DNA from: Scenedesmus sp. ARA3
Taxonomy: Eukaryota > Chlorophyta > Chlorophyceae > Sphaeropleales > Scenedesmaceae
Assembly: GCA_004335835.1 (NCBI GenBank)
Contig: RWJK01001502.1
Coordinates: 32,867 to 96,866, forward strand
Length of the DNA: 64,000 bases
Direction of reading: 5' to 3'
Positions 24,100 through 36,500 of the stretch are shown piece after piece (the first letter of the stretch is position 1; the number at the start of each line of letters is the position of its first letter). The translations under genes were made by a program, and so were the position numbers. Under the pieces are notes generated by a model. It saw only the letters and a list, made by a program, of their open reading frames with translations, searched no databases and was not told where the DNA came from.

Positions 24100-26099
24100 T
24101 CACGTGTCAAACAGCACTGCTTGCATGAGCGGCACCACTTTCAGCTGGCTTACATCCTCCAGCACTTCGAGCAGCTCATCGCTTGAGTGCACAGCCAGCA
24201 CCAGGTCACGCCTGCAGCACAGTGTACGAGCGCAGCACACAAGCAGCTGTCAGCGGCAGACGCATGCTGTGGGGTATCGCGGTTTGTCTGCTGTGCAGCG
24301 TGCTTCGTAATCAATCATGCAGTGACCAAGCAGATGGTCTCCTTTTTCTGGCGGGACGTTGCATCACGCTCCTGACTGGGTCAGGTTGGCTGCCAGTGGG
24401 TGCTGTCAGCATGTATGCAGTATGTACTGCGCGTGTTGATCAGGGGACACTTGCTGTGCTTGCAATGCTTCAAGCGCTGTTGATCATTATGGGTACTGTG
24501 CTGCTTCTGTTGTAACGCATAACAAGACTTCCATGCTTGAGTTTGTATGCGAACGATGAGCATTTGGTGGCCTGTTTAAACACACCGTCAATGCCGCAGC
24601 ATGCAGCACGGCAGGTTGGCCAGAAACCGGCCATTAAAAGAGGTGTCAGCAACTGCATACTATGTAGTACATATGCACAGGTGAAGCTGATTAGTTGATA
24701 AGCATTTGAACCTGTTTGACGCCGACCTGAGCAACACACGCAAACCCTCCTGAAAGCGGCGCACCTGAACGTCATCACCGCTGCCGCCAGCACAGGCAGC
24801 GGCAGCAGCGAGTCGAAGCCGATGATCCTGTCCCACAGCAGCAGCGTCTCTGCGGGGCTCAGGTGGCCCACAAAGGCGGCCATGATCCAGGGGAAGGCCA
24901 GGTCCAGCGCAGAGGGGCCCAGGCGTGACAGGTGGCGGTACACCTCAGCGTCGACATCCTGCAAGCAATCAACAGCACCACAGTAACAAAAGCAGATGCT
25001 GCTGATCGCACGCTGCTCAACAATCGACCCGAGCAGACTGCACAACCGCTGACTGCAGCTGGTGTCCTGCACATCTGTGTAGCTGATGTCATGTCCCCAA
25101 GCACCTTCCCAAGGTTGCGCAGCTGGCACCGCCAGCTGTGTAGCAGTTATGGGCAAGCTGTGCATTTGTTATGAGAGCGTGCCTAAGCATCATGATGTGA
25201 CCACACCTGCAGCAGCTCCAGGAAGGTGCGGCACAGCACCGGCAGCCCTGCCGATGGTGCCGGCTGCACATTTATCGTGTGCAGGCGGCACCAGTAGCGC
25301 CCATACATCGCAGCAAACACGCGGAACGCTGCTGCTGGCTGCTCGTACAGGTAGCACAGAGGGGCCAGGTATGAGGCCATGCCTTGGAATGGCAGGATGC
25401 CACTGGGCGGGTACGGCCGCAACTGCTTGTTACCGGCTGCCTCTGCTGCTAAGCGCGGCGCTGCGGGCACTGATGCGTTGATGCTGGCTGAGGCGTCTCT
25501 GCTGAAAGCCAGCAGCATCGCCCTGCAGCAGGAACCAGCAGGAAGCATCCGAGCTGAGAACAGGCAGACCTGTTTGTTTTACATGGCCTGTAGCCAGTAC
25601 GAGTCACTGCTAATGTCAAGGCGGCAATGTGCGCAGGAGCAGATGGCCAGCCAATTCACGCAGCTTACCTCATGGCCTCTTCAAACACAAAGTAGTGCTC
25701 GCTGTCAGCCATGCGCTGCACGTCAGCGCACACCAGCAAGTCGGTGAGCAGCACCTGCAGGCAGGCATAACAACCAGCAGGTATGGTTGGCAACTTACGC
25801 CTTTGAGCTGCAGCTGATCACCAGTAAGATTGCAGTACAGAGCGATGGCACATATCACACAACAAGCGTCACACAGCAAAAGCAGCCTTTTGAATATTGA
25901 AAAGATGCCAGCCCACCTGCTGCTCCACGCTCTCACAAAGCAGCTGCAGCACCTGTCTGTCCCGCTCGCTGGGAAACCGCCACCAGTCACTGTGCATGTC
26001 AGCAGCAGCTGCAGCAGCAGCTGCCAGTGCAGCCGCATCAGTCGGCGGCTGCGTCTGGCTGCTGCTGCTGCCATCGCCGCATGCTGCCTTGGCGGTCGC

Positions 26100-26131
<32 letters not shown>

Positions 26132-27843
26132 GTGGGGCTGCATGTATGCCTAGCGCTGCCGCCCACACCCATGGCCTTTCGCTTGCAGGCAGGCCTGTAC
26201 GTGCTGCTGCCCTGCAGGCAGCGGCTGAGCAGGTGCCAGCTGCCCTGTACGCCTGCTGCACCTGCTGCTCCCTGAACCATGTGTGCAGCACATCATCAAC
26301 ACCAACCTGCAGCCAGCAGCAGACATGCTCCGCGTGTCGCATAGGTTTTTGTAGCTGTGGGTAGATACTGCCTCAATAACAAGGTGGCGTTTTTGTATTC
26401 CAGGTGTGCTCGCCAGCGTAACCAGACAGGCATGCTATTGTCCTGCAAGCAATGGTTTGGGTTTTGGGTGCCGTGCTCACCTGCCGCTTTTCAGGTTTCA
26501 AGTCCGCGAAGAATGATTGCAGCCACGCGCGCGAAGGCGCTTTAACAGCTTGCAAAAGGCTCGTGTGCACAGGCTGCTGTGCCTTGCCATTGCTGCTGTC
26601 AGCGCCACTGCTTGGCCTTGCTCCTGCTTCCTGCAGCCACGGCAGCAGTGGCAGCGAACAGTGGCAGCAGTTGCGGACTGTGCGCCACTCAACAGCTACA
26701 ACAGAGCAGTGTGAAGTCATCGTGTTGGCACGCTTGCTTATCATCTTGCCTATTACCTTCCAGTTTTACAACATAATGATTGCTGCTGTTGCTGCTGTCC
26801 AGGCAGAACACGCTGCATCACAGCCCACTTACAGATTGAGCTGCTGCGCCATTTGATGATGGAGTAGGAACCTGCACCTCTGCAGTGAGTGCTTGCAGTA
26901 CGTCCTCTGCATCGTGCAGCAGCTTGCCAACAGATGGGGCGTTGAAGGGTGCAGTGAAGGGCGACCTACTGCCCCCTATCCGCTCCCAGGACTCTGACAG
27001 GTCAGCGACTGCACATGCATCAGCAACAACACAGGAAAGTACCACTGCACGCTGCTTGCCACGTCCAGCTGCTTGCACGGAGCCACTACAAAAAGCTGGT
27101 CCTGCAGCAAAGCTCATCATTCTTCATGGTGTGGGGTAGGGACAGGTTGTGTGACTGAATGATGCGGTAGAGGCATAGTCGAAGTGCACCGAGAGCCACG
27201 CTGCTTTGTCCTGCAGGCCATAGCCCAACAAATATGAACAGCTGCAGGCCATAGCCCAACAAAGATGAACAGCAACAACGGCTTCACATACAGCACATGC
27301 TGCTGGCCTCACCTTGGCGTCTAAGATTATCCAGCTCCTGTGATGTTCTCGGCACCGCTGCAAGCGGCACATCAGGCAGAAACATCTGTGCCGCATGCAG
27401 CCGCTCCAGAACCAGCGTCTGCCAGCGCTGCTGAACAGCATTCAGCACTGCAGCCGCTGCTGAACCATCCACCTGCTTTGCTGACCATGCTGCTGGGCAG
27501 CTGCTGCCATGCTGGTGCAACCCTGGCAGCTGCTGCTGTACGCTGAATGCTGTGCTGCGCACAAGTGATGCAATCAGAGGCGAATCAGGCACATGCTGCG
27601 TTGCTGCATGGGTAAGCTGGCCTTTGCTGATGATGATGTCATCCTGCAGTGCAAGTGAAAGAAAAACTGCTGTATGCTTTGCGAGAACTGAGCATCAACA
27701 GCAGGCATGGTGTTGGGCATTGCAGGTGTGCAGATGCTGCAGCAACAGGGCACATGCCGCACCTCGGCTTGCAGAAACAGTTGCAGGAGCCTTTCATCGG
27801 CCAGCAGTGCTTCTTGCACCTCGCTCAGCGAGGGTTGGGCCAT
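24100..27843 (-). CDS. TBC-domain protein, TBC1D19-like
   Basis: Nine exons keep phase: 27843-27763, 27643-27313, 27008-26878, 26630-26481, 26306-25917, 25754-25669, 25522-25207, 24958-24765 and 24211-24100, giving 596 residues. The start is MAQPSLSEVQEALL. The TBC domain begins near residue 270 with GLPASERPWVWAAALGI, interrupted by an Ala-rich insert. It continues through HYFVFEEAM, PYPPSGILPFQGMASYLAPL and LAFPWIMAAFVGHLSP, ending with LLLWDRIIGFDSLLPLPVLA. These blocks and the long N-terminal region match my memory of TBC1D19. TBC proteins act as Rab GTPase-activating proteins in vesicle traffic. The canonical arginine finger (IxxDxxR) is not visible before HYFVFEE, while a Gln is kept in PFQGM, so Rab GAP activity may be reduced or absent. 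It is head to head with the secreted-protein gene at 28656. Confidence 0.88.
27211..27272. repeat. 31-bp tandem duplication in a TBC gene intron
   Basis: 27211-27241 and 27242-27272 are two copies, beginning CTGCAGGCCATAGCCCAACA, that differ at one base. They lie inside intron 2 of the TBC gene and not on a recognised junction. Confidence 0.95.
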
Positions 27844-28655
27844 GACAGCACGCCGATGCTGCTTGCTGCTTCGTGGCGCGCACACCCAGACGAGAATTAC
27901 TAGTCAAGCGTGTGATTGACGAAGTTCAACAAACACACGAAGCAAAAACAACAAACGAACGTGGCACTACCGGCTTCAAAACATAGTCAATGCTACAAAC
28001 CCTTGTTGTGGCGATCTGTACGATCGCCGCTCGTTAGGGCAGTGTACCAACACAAAAAGGTTCAAATCAATGTCGATTGCCCCAGTGGTGCATCACGCTG
28101 AAGCCTGCACTTCTTTCGCCTTCTCTTGGGTGGGTTGATCAGCCACGCCAGAGCACTCACAGTCAAGCTGAGCCTTCAACTAGCAGCCCACAGTTATCAG
28201 CCAATGAGCAGTGATGCTTTGGCGATCTTGATCTTATTTGCATCAACCACAAGCAGTGCTCCACACCGATTGTAAAACCTTGCTATAGCTAAAAAAACTA
28301 GCTAGCACCCACAGAACAGCTCCCAAGGACACTGCTGCTCAGTGCCACTGATGTGCCGGCTACTGTCTCTGCTTGAATCCCTCGAGAATTGCACCAAGCT
28401 GTGGTGATGGAGTCTCCATCCACCATGGAGAACTGCGCACATTCCAGGTACATTCCTACAGCATGTCAGGCATGACAAGACATAACACGTTGTTCCGTTA
28501 TGACAGAGAAGTTCAAAGTATCTATAAATAGGGCAGCAGTCTTCGTGTTTTTCATTAATTTGCGACTCTGAGGACCTTCTTGATCATCCTCCTGCTGAAC
28601 TTTTCGCGCCAAACTTTTGTTCTCTTCCCTTGCGACGTCACAGAAAGTAGCTTTG
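27844..28655. other. AT-richer bidirectional intergenic region
   Basis: No exon was supported. It separates the divergent TBC (-) and secreted-protein (+) starts. The DNA lacks CAG runs and is richer in A/T than its surroundings. It holds the TATA box listed separately. Confidence 0.6.
28523..28530 (+). promoter_or_regulatory. TATA box of the Pro-rich secreted-protein gene
   Basis: TATAAATA followed by GGG stands 126 bases before the next in-frame ATG (28656). It is a consensus TATA element in the right orientation and predicts transcription starting near 28555. The first ATG downstream of that point is the one that opens the signal-peptide exon, which supports the chosen start. Confidence 0.65.
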
Positions 28656-31600
28656 ATGAGCATGAGCTGCAGAATGTTTGTCACTTGCAGACGTTTGATG
28701 GCGATGTGGTTTTTGACGCTGGCGTGTGTTAGCCTAACCACCGTACCCGCGTCGGGCAGGATGCTCAACGCATGGGACGCCTGGCCTACGGCTGCCAGGT
28801 GCCCAGGTGCGCTGAATACACGCATATCTAGAGGATAGGCCGGCCTTTTGCATCACATTGGTCGGTCGCAGGCCCTGGTTTGAAAGCCACTGTGTCGTGT
28901 GCTCATCCTGCAGCAGTACCTATCCCCTTACATGCCCTGCTTGATTATGCCGCACCTGCACAGGTCTGCCCACAACAAGCAGTGCTAAGGATGGTTCAGG
29001 AAGGCTATGGGGCTTTGCCAACGGTGGTAGTTGCGCTTTCAAGGATGAGCAGCAGCAGGTAAGTGGGCAATCGATATCGCATAGCAACACGGCCAGGGGC
29101 CGGTCCAGTCATCAAGTGACTGCAGCATAGTGTATCTGTGACATATTGTCAATACGTATGAACAGAGCCTGATCGAACCTGTAACATCCTAGCTTCATGC
29201 TGAATCTTCTCATTTGCAGGCACTTTACCCCAACATTGCCACACCCAAGCAAGAATGGAGTACCGCACCTGTGTGCGGCGAGGCCCCTTCAGCATTCAAC
29301 TCTGCGCCGGACTCCCTGAACCGCCTGTGGGGTGTCTGGTGGTCAAAGTAAGTGGACAGCCATTTGCCCCTTGCTGCACAAACGCAGCAGATGCTGCATG
29401 TTTGCTGCTGCGCATGATTCCAAAACAACAAGCAGGCTCCTGCAAGCACTACAATGGGGTTGTCAACTGTACAAGCCGCTCTGCTCCATGACTACTGCTT
29501 GCAGGACACTCCTGCAAGTGGCCAAGGGCCTGTAACCCACTTAACTTTGCCACCTGCCGCACTTTTGCTGCCTCAACAGGTCATGCGCCTTCAGAACTGC
29601 CTCTGGCGAGCCAATCTACTACACAGGTTATGCAGGAGCCAAGTACTCACCTCCCAAGCCTTCTCCTTCCCCAAGCCCTTCACCTTCGCCGAAACCCGTA
29701 CCCCGTCCTGCAAGCCCCAGCCCAGTTCCTACTGCGCAGCCAACTGTGCCGGCCCCTGCGCCAACTCCTTCACCAGCACCTGCTGCTGCAGGAGGCACTG
29801 CATGCACAAGCCAACCTGCCACCATCACGTTGAACAGCTCCGCTGTTGCTGAAGCTGTGGTGGCAAAGCTCTGGGAGAAATTTCTCATATGGCACCAAGT
29901 AAGTGGTGCAAACGCATATATGTTGCAGGAAAGGCTTTGCGTGCTTGTTTGCAGGACTTTGTTTTTGAGTGTCTTGGAAGTCCAGCACCCTGCCTGGTGT
30001 GACTTGAGCAAAGACATCACTGTTGTTACCACTCAGCAGTGTAAATCACATGCACATAGTGCTGCCGTTAGGACAGCCTACGTGCAACATGCTGTCAACC
30101 ATAACGTGCTGAAGCTTGGTGTTTGACCTGTTACTGCAGTGGGTATGAGATCAGCGGCCTCAGGGCTTCTGAAGCACCTGCTACCAAAGGCAGTAAGGTG
30201 GCAGACGACGCCGTCGACCCTTTTGCCAAGCTGGCGACTGCTATGGCTATCATCCTGCAGCAGAGAACTGCAGACACTTTCTCTCCAGCAACTGTGCAGG
30301 ATGTGCCGGCTGAACAGATGCTGGACAGCAGCAATGCAACCAACACTGCTAGCATGACTGCAGCTGAGAGTACCAATACAACCGACAGCCTGCTTCCTGT
30401 CCGGCCAGATGGCCCAAATCGCACAGACGATTATAATGCAACGGTGAGAGGAGTGTCATTGACATGGAAGATGGAGTGGTGCATGATTCTTGTGTTTTTA
30501 GTCGCCCCAAATCCGTTGCAGTAGCTGTGCCCGCAGGCCTAGCTGCGCAGGAGATGTCTATACATGTCATTCCATACATTCCAATGTCAGGGCATGCATG
30601 TGGCATTTCAATCCATGCCTCACATACAAACTTGGCCGCTCCATGTTGTTGCTGCCCCTGCCTCTTGTTAACTATGTACAGCAAACTCGCCGGCACATGC
30701 TGGCATCACTCACAAAGCAGGCGGGCGTGGCTGAGCTCAGACACCCAGTGCAGGCCCAGGTACGCTACAGCTGCTAGCAGCACAAAGTGTGTGGTGGTGG
30801 GCGTAGTCATGTACTGCAGCTGATGCCATGTGACATGATTGCAGTGGTTTAACGGTGCGTGCTTTGGCTTTCAGCCAGCCATGCATATGGACCAGGGTTG
30901 TGTCTTCAGTGCAACGCATCCTCCAGGCAATACGTGTTGCGGTTATGACATAAAGCCGCGCACTGCAGGGACTAAACATGCCGAAGACTAACAGCAGGCA
31001 CGTCCTGCAAGAGTCCACGTCAGACAAGTCAACTCAGCCGGCGGGACAGGCTGCAGTGTCAGAGGCCGCACCGCTCTCACCGTCGCTCCCTGAAGGTGAG
31101 ACGACCGCCTGATGTATAAGCGATTTACCTATGGCAGCAAATGGCACCCGCACAGCACATCTTTGAGATGAATTTTGGCATCCTGGTGTGCAGCGCAGCA
31201 TGCAGTTTGCTGTTGAGGCTCGCCTGAATGGCTTATGGATGATCGCTGGCTTGCGCCAGCGGCTGAAAGTGGCATGCAACACACACAGTCCCTACTGAGG
31301 GCTACTTAGGCCTGGCATGCGGTGCTTACTCCCTGGCATGTTGCTGCAGATTCTAACATCACCATCCTGGTGCCCATCCAGCCCCCACCCGGGCCAAGGA
31401 GTGCGACAACCACCAATGATGCCAGCAGCTCTGACAAGCCTGCAGCAACATGGGAGGCTGCACCTGCATGCTCAGAGGCCCCAAATGCCAACAATACGAG
31501 CAAGGATGATGTGGGTCGCCTCTGGGGCTGGGAGTCTGATGCATCGTGCGCTTTCAAGGATGCAGCAGGCGTGCCTGTGTTCACATTTAAGCTCGCACCT

Positions 31601-31702
31601 GTGTGCAAGACAGTGGCCGCGACCACGAGAGATGAGCAGGGGCGTCTGTGGGGATGGGAGGATGGCATGTCCTGCAAGCTGCTGCACATTGTCAGCCCAT
31701 GA
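28656..31702 (+). CDS. Secreted Pro-rich glycoprotein with repeated RLWG..SCAF motif
   Basis: Proposed exons are 28656-28806, 28964-29058, 29220-29347, 29580-29898, 29955-29998, 30140-30443, 30682-30759, 30969-31095 and 31350-31702, about 532 residues. The small fifth exon is the least certain. The N-terminus has a hydrophobic stretch (MAMWFLTLACVSLTTVPASG) typical of a signal peptide. A motif of the form RLWG(W/F/V)xxxxSCxF(K/R) occurs four times: exon 2, across exons 3/4, and twice in the last exon, where the final copy reads SCKL. Between copies 2 and 3 is a (Ser/Lys)Pro-rich spacer of about 45 residues, as in hydroxyproline-rich cell-wall proteins, and an Asn-X-Ser/Thr-rich region with several N-glycosylation sites. 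It is probably an extracellular matrix or wall protein. I recognise no named domain; the motif itself may define one. Confidence 0.72.
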
Positions 31703-33539
31703 GGAAAAGAACTGGCATTTACGCATGCTTGCAATATTACTCTTTGATTTGAGATGTTCTGGCATGTACTGCATGTACTGTTGACGCCTGCTGCTGCTAT
31801 CTATGGCCAAGTCACTGTATGTATTGTACACGGCTGCTGTCTTTTGTATCTTGTGGTGCAACTGGGATGCGTGTGGTGTTGTGCACATAGTCGAAGATAT
31901 TGGTGGCCTTCTGGTGCATCCGCATGGGACATGCTCTTCACGGTGTTTGAATGCCTGTCAGCTCTGGTATGGTCCTCTGTTTGCTATCTGCCTGAACCTT
32001 GATTTTGTCAGGTGCGACACTGCATACATTCGATGCCATCATTGCTAGGGCTATGGCATGTTGGATAGTCTGCTCATGCGTAGGAACTTCATACTATTGA
32101 ATGCAGATGCATACACACATGCAGCACACCTACTGCTGTCATATGCTACCTGGGCGTCAGTTGTGTGTCCTTTGATTTGCACACCTACTCTGCCCATGCC
32201 TTACGGCAAAGCAGCACAAAGGCAGCACACTTTGCATCATCTTGTACAAGTACATGTGGTTTGTGGCGGCCTTGACCTTGTGCTTTGCCAAGCCACCTGT
32301 TGGCAGCTGGATCACTGTGTTTGTGTGGTGGTACTGCACAGCTGCTGTTTTTGAAAAGCTGCAGCGATTATTCTTTGTGAACATTTGTCTGAACCATTCA
32401 AATGTAAGTCTTTGGAGATAGCAAGTTGCTGTCAAAGGTTTTACCATGCCCACTGCATTCAATGGCAGGGCAAGCTTGCAACCATGGCATACAGGACACG
32501 CACCACCAGCACAACCTAGGTGCGCCCGTGCTGCTGGCTTAGCATTCAAAGCTGACCATGATGATACTCGCTCGGCTGATGTAAGCCTATATAATAAAGT
32601 TCAAAGGAAATTGTTTGATGCGGCGCAAGTTACAGTTGTCCACAGTGCCCAACAAAAGGAGCCGGCCACAATCAGCAGCCGCTATGGCATGACAGCACAC
32701 TGCGTGGGCAGCCTGCACCTCTGACACATCAACCGCTTAGGGAAGCAAAAAAACCCGCACAGGTTGCGCAGCATGCAGCTTCTAGGGAGCACCATGCGTG
32801 AAGCTTGTTTGATAGTGTCTCGTATGCACCCAACACAGCATGTCTGACGCGCCAGCTGGCTCCCCTGTGGGCTTTGCCGATGCACACTTGCCGCAAAGCC
32901 TTGATGACTGAACCACTGCTGCAGCGCTTGCACCTGCAACTGAGGACTGTACACACCATGCTTGCCAACTACAATGGTGCAGACCGCAGCACCATGCATG
33001 CGCAATGCAGCCTCCAGCGTTCACAGCATGCACGGGGTATCCTCTGTTGGCGAAGGCACAACCTGCCAGCCTGGCAAGCGCACCGTGCAGACAATTTCCC
33101 ACGGCTGCCAATGGCAGCATTTGTTGGCAGGCACACGCCTGCACAACCAGATGCTGCAAAAAATGCCACAGGGCATGCTGCACATTGAAACATGCGTGCT
33201 GATGAGCAGCAAATCACATGACTTGTTCCCAGGCTGCCTCTCATGGGTTGCTATTGCTGCGGCAGCAGCCTGCGACCCGGCTCATGCAACAACAGCTTGC
33301 CAGGCAATCTAGCAAACATCTACGGGCAGCAGGGGCTGCAGGCAACACCAATGGGCTACACATGCCCAGAGGCACGCAAAACCATCTACTGGCCTGCCCA
33401 TTCCTCATGTTTGCAGGAGAAACAATACACAACCCCGGCACTCCGCCACACCCGCTAGCTGCCACAGCAGTAATGCAAAGCTGCACTGGGGCGCCACCTA
33501 GCACTGCATCTGCTGCAAACCTCAAACCCTAACACACTG
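31703..33539. other. 1.8-kb convergent spacer without a recognised gene
   Basis: 3' flanks of the secreted-protein gene (+) and the ABC gene (-). Reading frames of up to about 130 codons exist on both strands, but none shows splice-consistent extension or a known motif. A TATATAATAAAG string at about 32587-32598 resembles a TATA element, with no convincing gene after it. Confidence 0.5.
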
Positions 33540-36500
33540 CTACACGCTGGCGCCCAGGATCATCTCCTGGCTGCTCATGAGCTCGCTGTAGTGGCTGTGG
33601 TTGGCCAGCAGCTCATTATGCGTGCCCTTCTCCGCAATGCGCCCCGCCTTCATCACCACGATCTGATCAGCAGACTGCACCGTGCTCAGCCTGTGTGCAA
33701 TGACCAGCACGGTGCGGCCCTGCACTAGCCGCTGGATCGCACCCTGCACGAGCTTTTCGCTGACTGCGTCTAGTGCGCTGGTGGCCTCATCTAGGATGAT
33801 GATGGGGGAGTCCTTGAGCAGAGCGCGCGCAATGGCTATGCGCTGCCGCTGTCCGCCTGCAAAAGTGCATTTGCGGAGCAGGGAAATGAGGGATGCAATG
33901 AGTAGTTGGTCAGGATACAACTAGCGCATAGATTGTAACTCAGGTTCATGCTGCTGCTGCTCACATGCAATGGTGCCTGCCATATTTGCGCCCACAAACT
34001 ATCTGCTCATGTCAACATTACTGCTGTGCTCATCGTCTTATTCAGGCAGCTGCAACGCTGCTTGCTGCAGTGCTGCCCACCTGACAGCAACCCTCTGCAA
34101 GCGCTACATTTGCTGACTGTCCTGTCTCTGTCATAGCTGCGAGGCTTTCTGCCGTGCTCACCTGATAGCAGTGTGCCTCTGTCCCCGACCAGCGTGTTGT
34201 AGCCCTCCGGCAACTCAGTGATGAACTCGTGCGCATTCGCAGCCTCCGCAGCGGCCTGGATCTCCTCTGCGCTGCAGCGCCCAAACTTGCCGTACGCAAT
34301 GTTGTCTGCGATGCTGCCGCTGAAGAGCACAGGCTCCTGGCTGACCATGGCCACTGCGCGGGCCCACTCGCCTCGCGAGAAGTCCGAAGTGGGGCGGCCA
34401 GCCAGCCGGATGTTGCCCACCTGCAGGAGACACAAAAACGCAGTGCGGCAGTGCAACACAGTGATGCTGATATGCAGAGCTTGTGTACACACCCAGGTGT
34501 ACGGGCGTATTGGCAGCAGGTGCAGCATGGCAGCTGCTTCAGCAAACAGGCCTGGCATCGCAGGCAAAAGTTGTAAGCAGGAGCGCAGGCAGCGGCTGCT
34601 GTTACAGCTGCCACTCGGCCTGCCATGCAGTGGCTCCCCAACACAACACGGCTAGCACTCTGCCTTTGCAGCGGCACCTAGCACCAGCACATCCACCGCC
34701 TGCTGACAACCCTAACACTTTTCAACACAACACTGCTAGCACTCTGCCTATGCAGCTGCCCCCAGCTTCAGCCCATGTACTGCAGCCCCCACCTGCGGCT
34801 CATAGAATCGCGACAGCAGCGCTGCCACTGTGGACTTGCCCGCCCCGCTGCGCCCCACCAGCGCAGTCACTGTGCCGTGCTTCAGCTGCAGGTTGATGTC
34901 CCGCAGCACTGCACACACAACACGGCAGCAGCAGCAGCAGCAACTATTCAACAATCTGCATCAGGGACACTGACGAGCAGTGCATATGTCCTGCAGGTCA
35001 ACCAGACAGGTCATGCACGCCCTTCCCTGCGCTGCATCACTGCCGCAATACAGCCAACGCCTGTCCCACCAGCCAACAAGCAAGCCCCTCTCTCCCACAA
35101 GCCCGCCGCAAGCCCCCTGCAACCTGCCCCACCAGCAAACAAACTATCCTACATTCCCACCAAAAAGCCTCCAAGTACCGCACCTGCCATCTCCTTGCGC
35201 ACTGGGTAGGAGAAGCTCACGTTCACCAGCTCCAGGTCACCCTGCCTTGCCGCTGCCACAGCTGCCTCGCCAGCCTTGTCAGCATATGGCTCAAACACGG
35301 GCTCAGCACCGTTGGCCACCTCCCACCAGGCCCCGGGAGGCAGCGCGCCGTACATTGACGGGTCCGGGTCCGACGCCTGGATCATGCGCCGCACCTGCAG
35401 GGGTCAAGGTAGGATGAGGTAGGGGGTGGGGTGGGGTGGGGGAAGGGTAAGTGCAAAGCAGCAGGTATAGGAAAACAAAGAACATGATGGACTACAGAAA
35501 AGAGATGGCAGGCAGGAGCTGGGCACAAACGCGCATAAAAGCGCACAAAAGACGACGGTAAATGGGAGGCAGCAGTGCATCATTGTCACACGCAGAATCT
35601 CATGCACCGCTGCTATATTGTCACATACGTTAGCCACATCACAAAGTCACAGCATGCAATCGTCTCCACCCCGCCCAGTACTTGAAACAGGTCGCACTGC
35701 CTCCTGACAACTGTCAGTCTCACCCGGTCAAACGCGCCGGAGGCCCGCCGTAGCTCCGACAGCGTGTTGACCGCCCCTTGCGTGGCGTACATGAGGCTGA
35801 ACGTAAACCCTATACCGCTGACCAGCACGCCAATCGGCATCATGCCGTGGCTGACAAGGTAGCCTCCCCATGCATACAGCATGAGCAGGCTGAGGTGGAT
35901 GGCCATGCGGTTGGTGGCCTCAAAGGTGGCCTTGGCAGCGCCAAACTGGCGGCCCGCGGCAAAGCTGGCGACCACTTCGGACTGGAATCGCTCCCGCTCC
36001 AGCGCCTCGCCTACGAGAGGAGAATGTTGACAGCAAAGCAAGGGACAAGGCACAGATGGACACATGTCAGGCAGGAGAGCAAGTGATGAGGCGGATCCAT
36101 CGAACCCCTGTCCCAGGCTGGAAGCGCTCCCGCTCCAGCGCCTCGTCTGGTGGTAGTAGCAACAGAGAAGGCACAACGCACAAGAGTGCGAGAAGTCACA
36201 AGTTATGTAGTGAAGCAACGAAGGAGGCACGGAACACACGGAGAACAATACTGCCAGCAGGTTGGCACTTGGCGATGTAATCTGGTGCGCGATGAGTGTT
36301 GGACAGCACGAGTCACAGGTCATGCAAGTCCATAGAAGCTGGCTGCTTCGCTGCTGTCGGACAACCTGCTGCTGTATGTAAAACTGCCACTGCCCAGCAG
36401 TCCAACTAGCGCCCCTGGCACACTGGCTGCACTTGACTTCTAGCGTAGCACCAGTCAGAAACAGGGTACCATGCCAGCTGTTCACCAGTAGTGGCTGCCT

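Noticed and set aside
32446..32724. Open frame of about 92 codons (MPTAFNGRASLQPW...) with a TATA-like string inside
   Set aside because: No splice-consistent continuation, no motif, and the TATA-like string lies within the frame itself.
32962..33312. Plus-strand frame of 116 codons (TMVQTAAPCMRNAASS...)
   Set aside because: No supporting motif or splice partners; overlapping frames on both strands are equally open.
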